DNA from: UMGS1649 sp045611765
GTDB taxonomy: Bacteria; Bacillota; Clostridia; TANB77; CAG-465
NCBI GenBank assembly: GCA_045611765.1
Contig: JAZKXT010000006.1
Coordinates: 54,521-118,520 of the forward strand
Direction: 5' to 3'
Length of the DNA: 64,000 bases
Shown: one piece after another, positions 17,385-26,889 of the stretch
Layout of the letters: each line of letters begins with the position of its first letter
How positions within the stretch are numbered: position 1 is the first letter of the stretch
Notes under the pieces: generated by a model
Databases searched by the model: none
Told to the model about the DNA's origin: nothing
Seen by the model: the letters and a program-made list of their open reading frames with translations, nothing else
Made by a program: the position numbers and the translations under genes

Positions 17385-18554
17385 TTACAGTTTATCTGCC
17401 TCTAATGGAGACATTTCTCTTAATCTTTCTACTATTTCTTTTAGAGAGTCTACAATAAATTCTGCATCTTCTATTGTGTTCACCTCACCGTAGGAAATTC
17501 TTAAAGAGCCATGAGCTATTTCATGTTTCAAACCGATAGCAAGTAGTACATGAGATGGATCAAGAGAGCCCGACGTACAAGCACTTCCACTTGATGCCTG
17601 AATTCCCTTCATGTCTAAAAGAAGTAACATTGACTCGCCTTCTATACCTTTAAATGACACGTTAACATTTCCAGGGAGTCTGTTTTCTTTATGCCCATTC
17701 AATTTAACATAAGGTATCTCTTTTAAAATTCTTTCAATAGTATAGTTTCTAAGCTTTATAAGCTTATTATTATACTCGTCTAAATTAGCATATGCAAGCT
17801 CTATTGCTTTTCCCATACCTACTATAGCAGGCACATTTTCTGTTCCCGCACGTTTACCTTTTTCTTGGTGTCCACCTGTTACAATTGGGTTAAATTTTAC
17901 ACCTCTTTTAATGTAAGCAGCACCTATTCCTTTTGGCCCATAAAATTTATGCGCAGACATCGAAAGTGCGTCTATTCCCATTTTTTCCACGTCTATAGCA
18001 ATATTACCAATCGCTTGAACCGCATCAGTATGGAAATATACCCCTTTAAATCTTGTAACCTTCCCTATTTCTTCTATAGGCTGCACAGTTCCTATTTCAT
18101 TGTTTGCAAACATTATTGATACAAGAATAGTTGTGTCTTTTATAGCGTTTCTTACACTATCTGCAGTTATTACGCCCTCTTCATCAGTTGCTAGATACGT
18201 TACTTCAAAGCCCTCTTTTTCTAAAGCCTTACATGTTTCGAGAACGGCCGGATGCTCAATTTTAGATGTAATTATGTGGTTGCCTTTACCTTTGTTTGCA
18301 TAAGCAATTCCACGTATTATCATATTATCTGATTCGCTTCCACCAGCTGTAAAATATATCTCGTCAAATTTGGCACCTATTGCACTTGCTACTTGCTCAC
18401 GCGCTTTATCTACAGCGTCTCTTGAAATCTGTCCCATTTTATACGGTGATGAAGCATTACCATACTTCTCTGTAAAGTATGGTAACATTTCATCTAATAC
18501 TTCTTTTTTTACATATGTTGTAGCACTATGGTCTACATATATAATTTTGTCCAT
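17385..18554 (-). CDS. nifS: Cysteine desulfurase (NifS/IscS family)
   Basis: The enzyme takes sulfur from cysteine with PLP and passes it as a persulfide to Fe-S or thio-tRNA pathways. The 389-residue product begins IYVDHSATTYVKKEV, has the PLP-binding lysine in MSAHKFYGPKG and the catalytic Cys loop in SSGSACTSGSLDPSHVL, all class-defining. AGGTGAAAAG precedes the ATG. It follows ileS by 48 bases on the same strand, without the usual nifU or mnmA neighbours. A member of group I (NifS/IscS-like) is most likely; the exact partner is unknown. Confidence 0.95.
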   Translation of the reverse strand: MDKIIYVDHSATTYVKKEVLDEMLPYFTEKYGNASSPYKMGQISRDAVDKAREQVASAIGAKFDEIYFTAGGSESDNMIIRGIAYANKGKGNHIITSKIEHPAVLETCKALEKEGFEVTYLATDEEGVITADSVRNAIKDTTILVSIMFANNEIGTVQPIEEIGKVTRFKGVYFHTDAVQAIGNIAIDVEKMGIDALSMSAHKFYGPKGIGAAYIKRGVKFNPIVTGGHQEKGKRAGTENVPAIVGMGKAIELAYANLDEYNNKLIKLRNYTIERILKEIPYVKLNGHKENRLPGNVNVSFKGIEGESMLLLLDMKGIQASSGSACTSGSLDPSHVLLAIGLKHEIAHGSLRISYGEVNTIEDAEFIVDSLKEIVERLREMSPLEADKL

Positions 18555-18602
18555 TAACTTTTCACCTATTAATCCTTTATATATATTGTACTCAAAGTAT
18601 TG

Positions 18603-21386
18603 TTATTTTGTGATTGCATCTATACATCTTGGACATATTGTAGAATGTTCCGCATGTTCTCCAACATGTTCATTGTATTTCCAGCATCTCTCACATTTTG
18701 TGCCTTTTGCTTTAGAAACTTCTATGCGTCTTTCGCCTATTTTTATATCTACTTTAGATACTATAAGAACCATTTCTAGTACTTCTCTTATTTCGTTTAA
18801 ATAGTCCGCTTTTTGTTCATTATCATAAATTGTAACGCAAGCATCTAGTGGGTGACCTATCGTTTTTTCTGCTCTTGCTTGCTCTAATGCTCCCAAAGCT
18901 TCATCTCTTAATTCATATATTGCATCCCATTTTGTAGCAAGTTCTGTGTTATTATATACATCATTTGATTTAGCCATAGGAAGTAATAATACAGAATCAA
19001 ACTTATCTTCATCTTTAAGATTCATAAAGCTGTATATTTCTTCTGCGGTAAATGTAAGGATTGGTGCAAGCAAGCTTACCATTGCTTTTAGCACGTCATA
19101 CATTGTAGATTGAATGCTTAGACGAAGTTTGTCTTTGGCATTTAATGTATACAATCTATCTTTTACAACATCTAAGTATCTCGAACTTAATTCTGCTGTA
19201 CAGAATCTGTGTATACTATTAAATACTCCATGAAATTCATATTTATCGTATGATGCTATACAATCACTTACAAGTGTATTTAGTTTTAACATAATGTATT
19301 TATCTAGTTCATCACGTTGTTCGTAATCTACATATTCTGCACTCGGATTAAAGTCTGACATATTTCCTAGCATAAATCTTGCTGTATTTCTTATCTTTTT
19401 ATATACTTCAGCTATTCCTTTTATAATATCATCAGAAACTTTAACGTCAGCGTGGTAATCTGAAGATACTGTCCATAGTCTTAGAATGTCTGCACCATAT
19501 TTATCACAAACACCAAGTGGATCTACACCGTTTCCTAAGCTCTTAGACATTTTTCTCTTATCTTCGTCTATTAAGAAACCGTGTGTAACATTTTCTTTGT
19601 ATGGAGCTACACCTTTAACTGCAACAGATGTGAGCAGAGATGATTGGAACCATCCTCTATATTGGTCGTTACCTTCTAGGTATAGGTCTGCTGGCCAAGA
19701 TAAGCCATACTTTTCTGTATTTAAAACTGCAAAGTGACTTGAACCAGAATCAAACCAAACGTCCATTATGTCTGTTTCTTTCACTAACTTATCGCATCCG
19801 CATTCACACTTAAAGTCATAGCCTTTAAGTAGTTCTTCAGGAGATAGTTCATACCAAGCATTTGTGCCAGTTTCTTTAAATATTTCATTTAGTCTTGTTA
19901 TTGTTTCATCATTTATTAATTCTTTGCCACAGTCTGCACAATAGAATATTGGAATTGGAACACCCCAAACTCTTTGACGAGATATACACCAATCGCTTCT
20001 ATCTTTAAGCATATTGTACATTCTATCTTCTCCCCAAGTTGGATACCATTTAATTGTTCTAATAGCCGCTAGCGCTTCGTCTCTAAATTTCTTAACAGAA
20101 GCAAACCATTGTGTTGTCGCTCTATATATAACTGGTTTGTGGCATCTCCAACAGTGTGGATATGGGTGAGTTAATTCTTTGCTTGCAAGTAGAGCGCCTG
20201 TTGTAGCTAAAACTTCTATTACTTTTTTATTTGCTTCAGTATACTTCATACCTTCAAGTTCGCCAGCTTCAGCTGTCATATATCCCTTTTCATCAACTGG
20301 ACATATAACTTCTATATCGCCATAACGTTTACACGCAAGATAGTCTTCATGTCCGTGGCCTGGAGCTGTATGTACAAGTCCCGTACCAGCATCAAGTGTA
20401 ACAAGAAGGTCGTTATCTGAACCTAATATTACACGTGAAGTTTTATCTAGCATTGGATGCTGCAATAGTATGTTTTCAAGAGCTGCTCCTTTAAATGTTT
20501 TATCTAAAACTGTATATTCCGCAATTTCAGCTTCTTTCATTACAGATTCTATCATTTCTTCAGCTATTACATAATATTCATCATTAACATTTACTATAGC
20601 ATAATCGAATTCTGGATTTACAGTTACAGCTTGGTTCCCAGGCATTGTCCATGGCGTTGTTGTCCATATTACAAAGTATAGTTTGTTTGTGTTTACTACA
20701 CCATTAAATACGCCATTATCTTGTTTAACTGCGAATTTAACAAAAATACTTGTAGCGGTATCATCTTGGTATTCGATTTCCGCTTCAGCCAAAGCTGTTC
20801 TACAATCTTCACACCAATATACCGGTTTAAGGTCGCGATATATATATCCCTTTTTATACATGTCTGCAAATACTTTTATTTGTTCAACCTCAAACTCAGG
20901 ATCAAATGTAACATATTTATTATCGTAATCTGCTATAACTCCTAAACGTTTGAACCCTTTTTCTTGAGTTTCAACTTGAGTTAAAGCATATTCTTTACAT
21001 TTTCTTCTAAATTCAGGAACTCCAACCATGTCTTTGCTTATTTTTAGTACTTGTTCTACTTTCTTCTCTATTGGAAGACCATGTGTATCCCAACCAGGGA
21101 TAAATGGTGCGTAGAATCCTTGCATATTTTTATATTTTATAATAATGTCTTTTAGTATTTTATTAAAGGCATGTCCTAAGTGTATATTACCGTTGGCATA
21201 TGGTGGTCCATCATGTAATATAAATGACTTGTTTCCTTTATTCTTTTCCAATAATTTTTCATATACTTTTGCTTCGTTTTGTTTTTCTAAAACAGCTGGT
21301 TCTCTTTCAGGTAGATTCCCTCTCATTGGGAATTCTGTCTTTGGAAGGTTTAGTGTTTCAGAGTAGTTTTTCTTTTCATTTTCCAT
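18603..21386 (-). CDS. ileS: Isoleucyl-tRNA synthetase
   Basis: The enzyme charges tRNA-Ile and edits mischarged valine. The 927-residue product shows the HIGH motif as GNIHLGHAFN, the CP1 editing domain with TTPWTMPGNQA, the KMSKS loop as RKMSKSLGNG, and a C-terminal zinc finger CERCWKYN ... CPRC. Length is that of bacterial type IleS. AAAGGGAG stands before the ATG. No T-box leader lies directly upstream: only 34 bases separate it from gltX, so it is read through from gltX and RNase J. Confidence 0.98.
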   Translation of the reverse strand: MENEKKNYSETLNLPKTEFPMRGNLPEREPAVLEKQNEAKVYEKLLEKNKGNKSFILHDGPPYANGNIHLGHAFNKILKDIIIKYKNMQGFYAPFIPGWDTHGLPIEKKVEQVLKISKDMVGVPEFRRKCKEYALTQVETQEKGFKRLGVIADYDNKYVTFDPEFEVEQIKVFADMYKKGYIYRDLKPVYWCEDCRTALAEAEIEYQDDTATSIFVKFAVKQDNGVFNGVVNTNKLYFVIWTTTPWTMPGNQAVTVNPEFDYAIVNVNDEYYVIAEEMIESVMKEAEIAEYTVLDKTFKGAALENILLQHPMLDKTSRVILGSDNDLLVTLDAGTGLVHTAPGHGHEDYLACKRYGDIEVICPVDEKGYMTAEAGELEGMKYTEANKKVIEVLATTGALLASKELTHPYPHCWRCHKPVIYRATTQWFASVKKFRDEALAAIRTIKWYPTWGEDRMYNMLKDRSDWCISRQRVWGVPIPIFYCADCGKELINDETITRLNEIFKETGTNAWYELSPEELLKGYDFKCECGCDKLVKETDIMDVWFDSGSSHFAVLNTEKYGLSWPADLYLEGNDQYRGWFQSSLLTSVAVKGVAPYKENVTHGFLIDEDKRKMSKSLGNGVDPLGVCDKYGADILRLWTVSSDYHADVKVSDDIIKGIAEVYKKIRNTARFMLGNMSDFNPSAEYVDYEQRDELDKYIMLKLNTLVSDCIASYDKYEFHGVFNSIHRFCTAELSSRYLDVVKDRLYTLNAKDKLRLSIQSTMYDVLKAMVSLLAPILTFTAEEIYSFMNLKDEDKFDSVLLLPMAKSNDVYNNTELATKWDAIYELRDEALGALEQARAEKTIGHPLDACVTIYDNEQKADYLNEIREVLEMVLIVSKVDIKIGERRIEVSKAKGTKCERCWKYNEHVGEHAEHSTICPRCIDAITK

Positions 21387-21420
21387 TTGTATTTACTCCC
21401 TTTCTTATTACTAATTAACA

Positions 21421-23094
21421 TTATTTTATTATTCTTTCTAATCTTTCTCTTGTTTCACTTTCACCTAACACTTGCATAATAGCATAGATGTCTGGTGTAT
21501 TTTGTTTGTTTGTAAGAGCTACACGTATAAAGCCAGTAACATCAGCAATGCTTCCTTTGAAAGCTTCTGGATTTGCTTTGTATTCTTTCATGTTTACGCA
21601 ATATCCTAAAGTTTCGGCCATAGCTTTTACAGCGTTAAACCAAGTTTCTTTATCTTGTGATGCATCATAAACTTTTAGATATTCTGCTATAACAACTTTT
21701 ACATCTTCTGTAGTAAACTTGCCTTCTTTTAAATCGAAGTTATACCCTTCTGTTATATTTTCATTAAATAGGGCCGTATACATATAGAATATGTTTGGTA
21801 ATATATCTTTGTATTTTGCAAAATCTTTTCTAATCTTGGTTACATTTTCTCTTTCAATACCTAAAACTTTTCTAGCATAATCTAAATCGCTATTTAAAAG
21901 CTCGTATAGTTCGTTATCATATTGTTTTGACCAAACTAATACATTATTTAAAAGTTCTTCTGTATTCATTCTAGCAATTACTTCTTTAGATACGTCTGTA
22001 AGTTTTACCATATCAAAAAGAGCTCCAGAACTGTTAAGCTTATCTAATTTTACTTTAAACTCTCTCCAATTAGCATCTTTGTTAGCTTTTCTCCATAATT
22101 CATAGTCTGAGTTAATAATAGTTAAAAGATATTCTAACACACTATCTACAGGATATCCTTCTTCCAAGAAGAAGCTTACTGCAGATTCAGGATCTTTTCT
22201 TTTACTTAATTTTCTCTTAGAACCATTATCATTTTTCATCATTGTTGGAGTATGAGCATATCTAACTTGTTCAAAACCTAAGGCTTCAAATAAGTCTAAA
22301 TGAAGTGCTGTTGAAGGTATCCATTCTTCACCGCGAATTACAATAGTTGTTCTCATAAAGTGGTCGTCTACTGCATGTGCGAAGTGGTATGTTGGAAGTC
22401 CATCAGATTTAATTATTACTATATCTTGGTCGTTTTGAGCCATCTCAATTTTGCCACGTACAATATCTTGTACCTTAACTTTTCTCATATGGCTACCTTC
22501 TGACCTAAATCTTAAAACATAAGGCACTCCTGCTTTTATCTTTTCTATTTGTTCTTCAGTAGTATAATTTCTACATCTTGCATATGTTCCATAATACCCA
22601 GGTATTTGTTTGTTCTTTTCTTGAGACTCACGTAACTTGTTTAAGTCCTCTGCTGAACAAAAACAAGGATAGGCTCTGCCACGTCTAACTAGCTCTTTAG
22701 CACATATTTTATATATATGTTCTCTTTCGCTTTGTTTATATGGTCCATATTCTCCTACTTGTTCGGTTTCAGATACTAGCCCCTCATCGTTAATTATATT
22801 AAATGCTCTCATTTGATTTATTAAATCACGAGTTCCATTTTCTATTTCGCGTTTTTGGTCGGTATCTTCAATTCTAAACATAAATTTACCATTAGATTGG
22901 TTCGCAACTGTCATATCTATTAGTGCACCAAATAAACCTCCAATGTGTAAAAAACCTGTTGGAGATGGGGCAAAACGAGTTACTTCCGCCCCATCTTCTA
23001 GATTCCTTTTAGGAAATCTTTTCTCTAAATCTTCTATTGTTTCTGTTATGTTTGGGAATATTAAATTTGCAAGTGTTTCTTTTAAGTTGTCCAT
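21421..23094 (-). CDS. gltX: Glutamyl-tRNA synthetase
   Basis: The enzyme attaches glutamate to tRNA-Glu, and in many Bacillota also to tRNA-Gln. The 557-residue product has RFAPSPTGFLHIGGL (HIGH-type site), FRIEDTDQ, and the KLSKRKD loop, all class I GluRS features. An extra ~60-residue N-terminal part before the Rossmann fold and a total length near 560 mark the longer GltX clade common in Clostridia. An AAAGGAG site precedes the ATG. It sits between RNase J (41 bases upstream) and ileS in one transcript. Confidence 0.95.
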   Translation of the reverse strand: MDNLKETLANLIFPNITETIEDLEKRFPKRNLEDGAEVTRFAPSPTGFLHIGGLFGALIDMTVANQSNGKFMFRIEDTDQKREIENGTRDLINQMRAFNIINDEGLVSETEQVGEYGPYKQSEREHIYKICAKELVRRGRAYPCFCSAEDLNKLRESQEKNKQIPGYYGTYARCRNYTTEEQIEKIKAGVPYVLRFRSEGSHMRKVKVQDIVRGKIEMAQNDQDIVIIKSDGLPTYHFAHAVDDHFMRTTIVIRGEEWIPSTALHLDLFEALGFEQVRYAHTPTMMKNDNGSKRKLSKRKDPESAVSFFLEEGYPVDSVLEYLLTIINSDYELWRKANKDANWREFKVKLDKLNSSGALFDMVKLTDVSKEVIARMNTEELLNNVLVWSKQYDNELYELLNSDLDYARKVLGIERENVTKIRKDFAKYKDILPNIFYMYTALFNENITEGYNFDLKEGKFTTEDVKVVIAEYLKVYDASQDKETWFNAVKAMAETLGYCVNMKEYKANPEAFKGSIADVTGFIRVALTNKQNTPDIYAIMQVLGESETRERLERIIK

Positions 23095-23135
23095 TTTAAT
23101 TCTCCTTTTAAATCTATATTGTTATATTTTTACCT

Positions 23136-25016
23136 TTACTTATTCATTTTTACTTCAGTTATAATTGGAAGTATCATTGGATTACGTTTTGTTTTCTTGT
23201 ATACGAAATCACAAAGCTCTTGCCTTAAACCAGATTTTATTGCTGACCATTCTGTCACATGAGATTTCACAAGTTTTTGTATTTGCTCTTTGGCAAACTC
23301 TCTTATTTCATCTACAAGGTCTTCAGATTCACGTACATATACAAATCCTCTTGTAATTATGTCTGGCCCACCCACAAGCGCGCCTGTACCACTTTCCAAA
23401 GAAAATACTACAAGTATCATACCATTTTCAGAAAGCATTTGTCTGTCTCTTAAAACTATGTTTCCAACATCTCCAACTCCAAGTCCGTCTACAAGTACTA
23501 TTCCAGATGGAACTTGTGCTCCAAGTCTTGCACCTTTTTCATCAATTTCAAGTATTCTACCATTTTGTGATACGAATATATCGTCTGATTTCATGCCAAT
23601 TTGTTTTGCAAGTTCTTTATGGTGTCTTAAAAATCTATATTCACCATGAACTGGCATAAAGTATTTTGGTTTTGTAAGCATTAGCATCAACTTTAATTCT
23701 TCTTGACAAGCGTGTCCGGAAACGTGTACATCTGCTAGTTGATTATATATTACTTCAGCTCCTATTTTTTGTAGTTCATCTATTACTTTACCAATAGATT
23801 TTTCATTTCCTGGTATAGATGATGAAGAGAATATTACTAAATCTTTGTCTGTAATAGTAACTTTTTTGTGTTCCCCTTGTGACATTCTTGCTAAGCCCGA
23901 CATAGATTCTCCTTGAGAACCTGTTGTAATTATTACAAGTTGCTCTGGATTATATAATCCTATCTTATCTATTTCAATAAACGTACCTTCTGGAGCTGTT
24001 AGGTATCCTAGTTCTTTTGCAACCCCCATAACACGTATCATACTGCGCCCTACTATCGCTACTTTTCTACCAAATTTAGCAGCAGATGTTACAATTTGTT
24101 GCATTCTGTGAATATTAGATGCAAATGTTGCAACAATAATTCTCTTGTTTGAATTCATAAATATTTTATCAAACTCAGCACCAACACTTCTTTCAGACAT
24201 CGTGTAACCAGGTCTTTCTACGTTTGTAGAGTCTGACATAAGAAGCGTTACTCCTTTTGTTCCTAATTCTGCAAATCTTGCAAAATCCATAACTTGACCA
24301 TCTATTGGAGTATAGTCTACTTTAAAATCTCCTGTGTGAACTACTGTACCAACTGGTGTAGTAATTGCAAATGCTACTGAGTCTGCTATAGAGTGAGTTG
24401 TACGTATAAATTCCACTCTAAATTTACCAGCCACAACTGTTTGTCTAGGTTCTACTATTTTTATTTTAGCGATTTTATCCAATCCATGTTCTTCAAGTTT
24501 TGCTGTAATTAAACCCGCTGTAAGTTTTGTTGCAAATATTGGAACGTTCATTTTCTTTAAGAAATATGGAATTGCTCCAATGTGATCTTCGTGGCCATGA
24601 GTTATAAACAATCCTTTAACCTTTGTAATGTTTTTCTCTAGGTAAGTTGTATCTGGTATTACTAAATCAACTCCTAGCATGTCATCTTCCGGAAAACCAA
24701 GACCGCAGTCAACAATTATAATATCCTTACCATATTCAAATACTGTAATGTTTTTTCCTACTTCTTGAAGCCCACCTAGAGGAATTATTTTAAGTTTATC
24801 TTTTTCAAATATACTATCTTTTGTACCGTTCTTTATCATATGTGGTTGTTGTTCTTTTTTGTTTAAGTTATTTAATCTTCTTCTAGCTGTTTTTTCTTCT
24901 GTTTTTGCTATACTTACGCTATCTATTGCAATATTATCTGTTTTTTCTAATTTTCTTTTTAATTCTTTATCTAAAAATTTACCTTCTTCGTAAATTCCTT
25001 GTTTATTTTTTTCCAT
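23136..25016 (-). CDS. rnj: Ribonuclease J
   Basis: RNase J is the main 5'-3' exonuclease and endonuclease of RNA turnover and maturation in Bacillota. The 626-residue product has the metallo-beta-lactamase motif HGHEDHIG, downstream HTGDFKVD, the beta-CASP part (SDSTNVERPG, STGSQGE-like TTGSQGESM) and the VHVSGH and MPVHGEYR motifs. It carries an extra ~75 basic residues at the N-terminus compared with the usual ~555-residue enzyme. It is the first gene of an rnj-gltX-ileS-nifS run with a strong promoter upstream. Confidence 0.96.
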   Translation of the reverse strand: MEKNKQGIYEEGKFLDKELKRKLEKTDNIAIDSVSIAKTEEKTARRRLNNLNKKEQQPHMIKNGTKDSIFEKDKLKIIPLGGLQEVGKNITVFEYGKDIIIVDCGLGFPEDDMLGVDLVIPDTTYLEKNITKVKGLFITHGHEDHIGAIPYFLKKMNVPIFATKLTAGLITAKLEEHGLDKIAKIKIVEPRQTVVAGKFRVEFIRTTHSIADSVAFAITTPVGTVVHTGDFKVDYTPIDGQVMDFARFAELGTKGVTLLMSDSTNVERPGYTMSERSVGAEFDKIFMNSNKRIIVATFASNIHRMQQIVTSAAKFGRKVAIVGRSMIRVMGVAKELGYLTAPEGTFIEIDKIGLYNPEQLVIITTGSQGESMSGLARMSQGEHKKVTITDKDLVIFSSSSIPGNEKSIGKVIDELQKIGAEVIYNQLADVHVSGHACQEELKLMLMLTKPKYFMPVHGEYRFLRHHKELAKQIGMKSDDIFVSQNGRILEIDEKGARLGAQVPSGIVLVDGLGVGDVGNIVLRDRQMLSENGMILVVFSLESGTGALVGGPDIITRGFVYVRESEDLVDEIREFAKEQIQKLVKSHVTEWSAIKSGLRQELCDFVYKKTKRNPMILPIITEVKMNK

Positions 25017-25135
25017 TTATCTCATCCTTTCTTTTTGTTATTAAACTCTATTAAATTTTAATTTCCGAATTCATTTTTCAAACTTTAAAACAACCGCACA
25101 AAAACGTATATCTTGCGACACACAAATCTTTTAAT

Positions 25136-25164
25136 ATTATACTATTATGTATATGTAAAGTCAA
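25136..25164 (-). promoter_or_regulatory. Sigma-A-type promoter of the rnj-gltX-ileS operon
   Basis: On the minus strand, TTGACT (25159-25164), a 17-base spacer and TATAAT (25136-25141). It starts 5 bases after the pnuC terminator and leaves a ~110-base 5' leader. Confidence 0.75.
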
Positions 25165-25168
25165 GAAA

Positions 25169-25189
25169 AACGGCTCTATTTTAGCCGTT
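25169..25189 (-). terminator. Terminator overlapping the end of pnuC
   Basis: AACGGCT (25169-25175) and AGCCGTT (25183-25189) form a stem that contains the stop region of pnuC and is followed by a T-run on the minus strand. Confidence 0.75.
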
Positions 25190-25855
25190 ATTTTCATTCT
25201 TTTTTTCTATATTTTTCTTAAACTTTTTGTTCCATTCACACAGTCCATAAATGTTATTTATTAAATATATAACCCACATAACAAGCATAGAAATATTGGA
25301 TATGTCCTGTACGCATTTTATACCCCAAAGAGCAATCATAGCAACGTTAGATACTATAAACATATGCCATTGTTCTACTTTCTTTTTAGATGTCATGTAT
25401 AGTCCCGCTATACCTAGGATTATAGAAAGGCCATCAACCAACGCAAATTGTACACCAATCCTTGTTGCAACTACATTGTACACAGATACGACTACTAATA
25501 TTATTAGCCATATAACTAGTCTCTGCATATCAGCATATCTAGATATCTTCAATTTATTTTTACCATTCTTGTCTTTTCCCCAGTTGAAAAAAGTATATAT
25601 TTGCATTGGGATACAATATATGAAATTATATATGCTTGTCCCAAACACGCCATTAGAATACATTATAACTCCGTAAAGCAATGAATTGACTACTCCAAAA
25701 AGTTGACCATATCTGTTTTCAAAAACTGTATTAAATACATATATTACACCACATACCGCAGCTATAATTTGTAACAGCGAAGATTTACTTATTATAGACA
25801 GTACTACTATAATTAGCACTGATAATATCATCCATATTTTACTTAATTTTTTCAT
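25181..25855 (-). CDS. pnuC: PnuC-type vitamin B3 precursor transporter
   Basis: PnuC proteins carry nicotinamide riboside by facilitated diffusion for NAD salvage. The 224-residue product has about seven hydrophobic segments and family features: ENRYGQLFGVVNSLLYGV near the start of the core, YNFIYCIPMQIYTFFNW in the middle and KKKVEQWHMFIVSNVAMIALW towards the end. The C-terminus is lysine-rich and cytoplasmic. AAAAGGG precedes the ATG. It lies 71 bases downstream of tRNA-Trp on the same strand and may be co-transcribed with it. No NAD or preQ1 riboswitch was seen in front. Confidence 0.88.
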   Translation of the reverse strand: MKKLSKIWMILSVLIIVVLSIISKSSLLQIIAAVCGVIYVFNTVFENRYGQLFGVVNSLLYGVIMYSNGVFGTSIYNFIYCIPMQIYTFFNWGKDKNGKNKLKISRYADMQRLVIWLIILVVVSVYNVVATRIGVQFALVDGLSIILGIAGLYMTSKKKVEQWHMFIVSNVAMIALWGIKCVQDISNISMLVMWVIYLINNIYGLCEWNKKFKKNIEKKNENNG

Positions 25856-25926
25856 ATGTTTATTTCCCTTTTCAAAACATTTTTAGCATTAAAAAACTTG
25901 ATACCAGTCTAGTACCAAGTAGTTTT

Positions 25927-26000
25927 TGGCAGGGGCACTAGGAATCGAACCTAGCTCTGGAGTTTTGGAGACTCTTATTCTACCAATGAACTATGCCCCT
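25927..26000 (-). tRNA. tRNA-Trp (CCA anticodon)
   Basis: The minus strand folds as a cloverleaf: acceptor AGGGGCA/TGCCCCT, D stem GTTC/GAAT, anticodon loop CTCCAAA with anticodon CCA, T arm CTAGG-TTCGATT-CCTAG, discriminator G and encoded CCA. The outermost anticodon-stem pair is an A-C mismatch. Confidence 0.95.
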
Positions 26001-26012
26001 ATCATGTTTCAT

Positions 26013-26042
26013 ATTATACTATATATATGTTATAAATTGCAA
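26013..26042 (-). promoter_or_regulatory. Promoter of tRNA-Trp
   Basis: On the minus strand, TTGCAA (26037-26042), an 18-base spacer and TATAAT (26013-26018), ending 13 bases before the tRNA. Confidence 0.65.
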
Positions 26043-26150
26043 GAGTAAATTATACTTTTTTTGAAAAAGTTGGTAAATCCTAAAAGTTAGCACGTTTTAT
26101 TTAAAACTATTCTTAAATAGAATTGTGTTAAGTTTTAGATTTAGTTAGTC

Positions 26151-26179
26151 TTGAAATTTACGTAACATTGTGATAGAAT
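26151..26179 (+). promoter_or_regulatory. Sigma-A-type promoter of the coiled-coil protein gene
   Basis: TTGAAA (26151-26156), a 17-base spacer and TAGAAT (26174-26179), with an ~80-base leader before the start codon. Confidence 0.65.
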
Positions 26180-26260
26180 TAATAAGCATTATAATGCTAA
26201 AGAGTTCCTAATGATTAATAGGAATAAAATCCAAATTAATATTTTAAGGAGAATAATAAA

Positions 26261-26746
26261 ATGAAAACTACTGCAAAAGTTGAACATCGAGACTATGTGC
26301 CTTCGTGGTATTTAGCTGTTACTTTCTGTAATGTGTATTTTTATGGTTTTCGGGCAAAAGAAATGGAAACAAAATGGCGGGAAATTAAAAAGATGCGTTT
26401 TGCCGAATACGACTTACTTGTTAAACAAAATGAAATCAAAATCCAATATTTGCTCGACACCGCAAACGAAATTCGTAATAATGTAAAAAAGAATAAGCCA
26501 TTTTATCGTTTTTGGTACAACAAAGTAGAAAAACATCAGATTGCTACAGCGGACGAGTATTTGTATAAGGCCGAGAAATTGGAAGAAGAAACCAAAGAGC
26601 TTAAAAATAAGCGCATATTTGATGTTTATGACTCTCTTAAAAAAATCGAAGAGCTTCTACAGCAAAATGGGTTTGTGCTAACGCACACATCTTCTCGCGG
26701 AGAAGAGTGTGTTACAAAAACTGAAGTTTGGACACTCGAGGAATAG
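26261..26746 (+). CDS. Hypothetical protein with a long charged helical region
   Basis: The 161-residue product is not recognised. The start (WYLAVTFCNVYFYGF) is hydrophobic but short. From about residue 35 to 125 it is rich in Lys, Glu and Ala with heptad-like spacing (TADEYLYKAEKLEEETKELKNKR), so a coiled coil is likely. TTAAGGAG stands 11 bases before the ATG. The gene stands alone on the plus strand between tRNA-Trp and rho, with its own promoter and terminator. Confidence 0.7.
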   Translation: MKTTAKVEHRDYVPSWYLAVTFCNVYFYGFRAKEMETKWREIKKMRFAEYDLLVKQNEIKIQYLLDTANEIRNNVKKNKPFYRFWYNKVEKHQIATADEYLYKAEKLEEETKELKNKRIFDVYDSLKKIEELLQQNGFVLTHTSSRGEECVTKTEVWTLEE

Positions 26747-26760
26747 TTTCGTGTGCACTA

Positions 26761-26788
26761 AAAGACGCTTACAAATGTAAGCGTCTTT
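26761..26788 (+). terminator. Terminator of the coiled-coil protein gene
   Basis: AAAGACGCTTAC and GTAAGCGTCTTT form a perfect 12-bp stem with an AAAT loop, 14 bases after the stop codon. Confidence 0.9.
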
Positions 26789-26889
26789 AGCATAAGTTAC
26801 TAACCTATTTTTATTTAACTGTATCTCAGGCATTTAACGTTGCTTTTTTGTGGTGCAAGTTATATTTGCCACTTGATTTATTCCTTATT

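Noticed and set aside
21387..21420. T-box leader before ileS
   Set aside because: Only 34 bases separate gltX and ileS and there is no AGGGTGG-type core.
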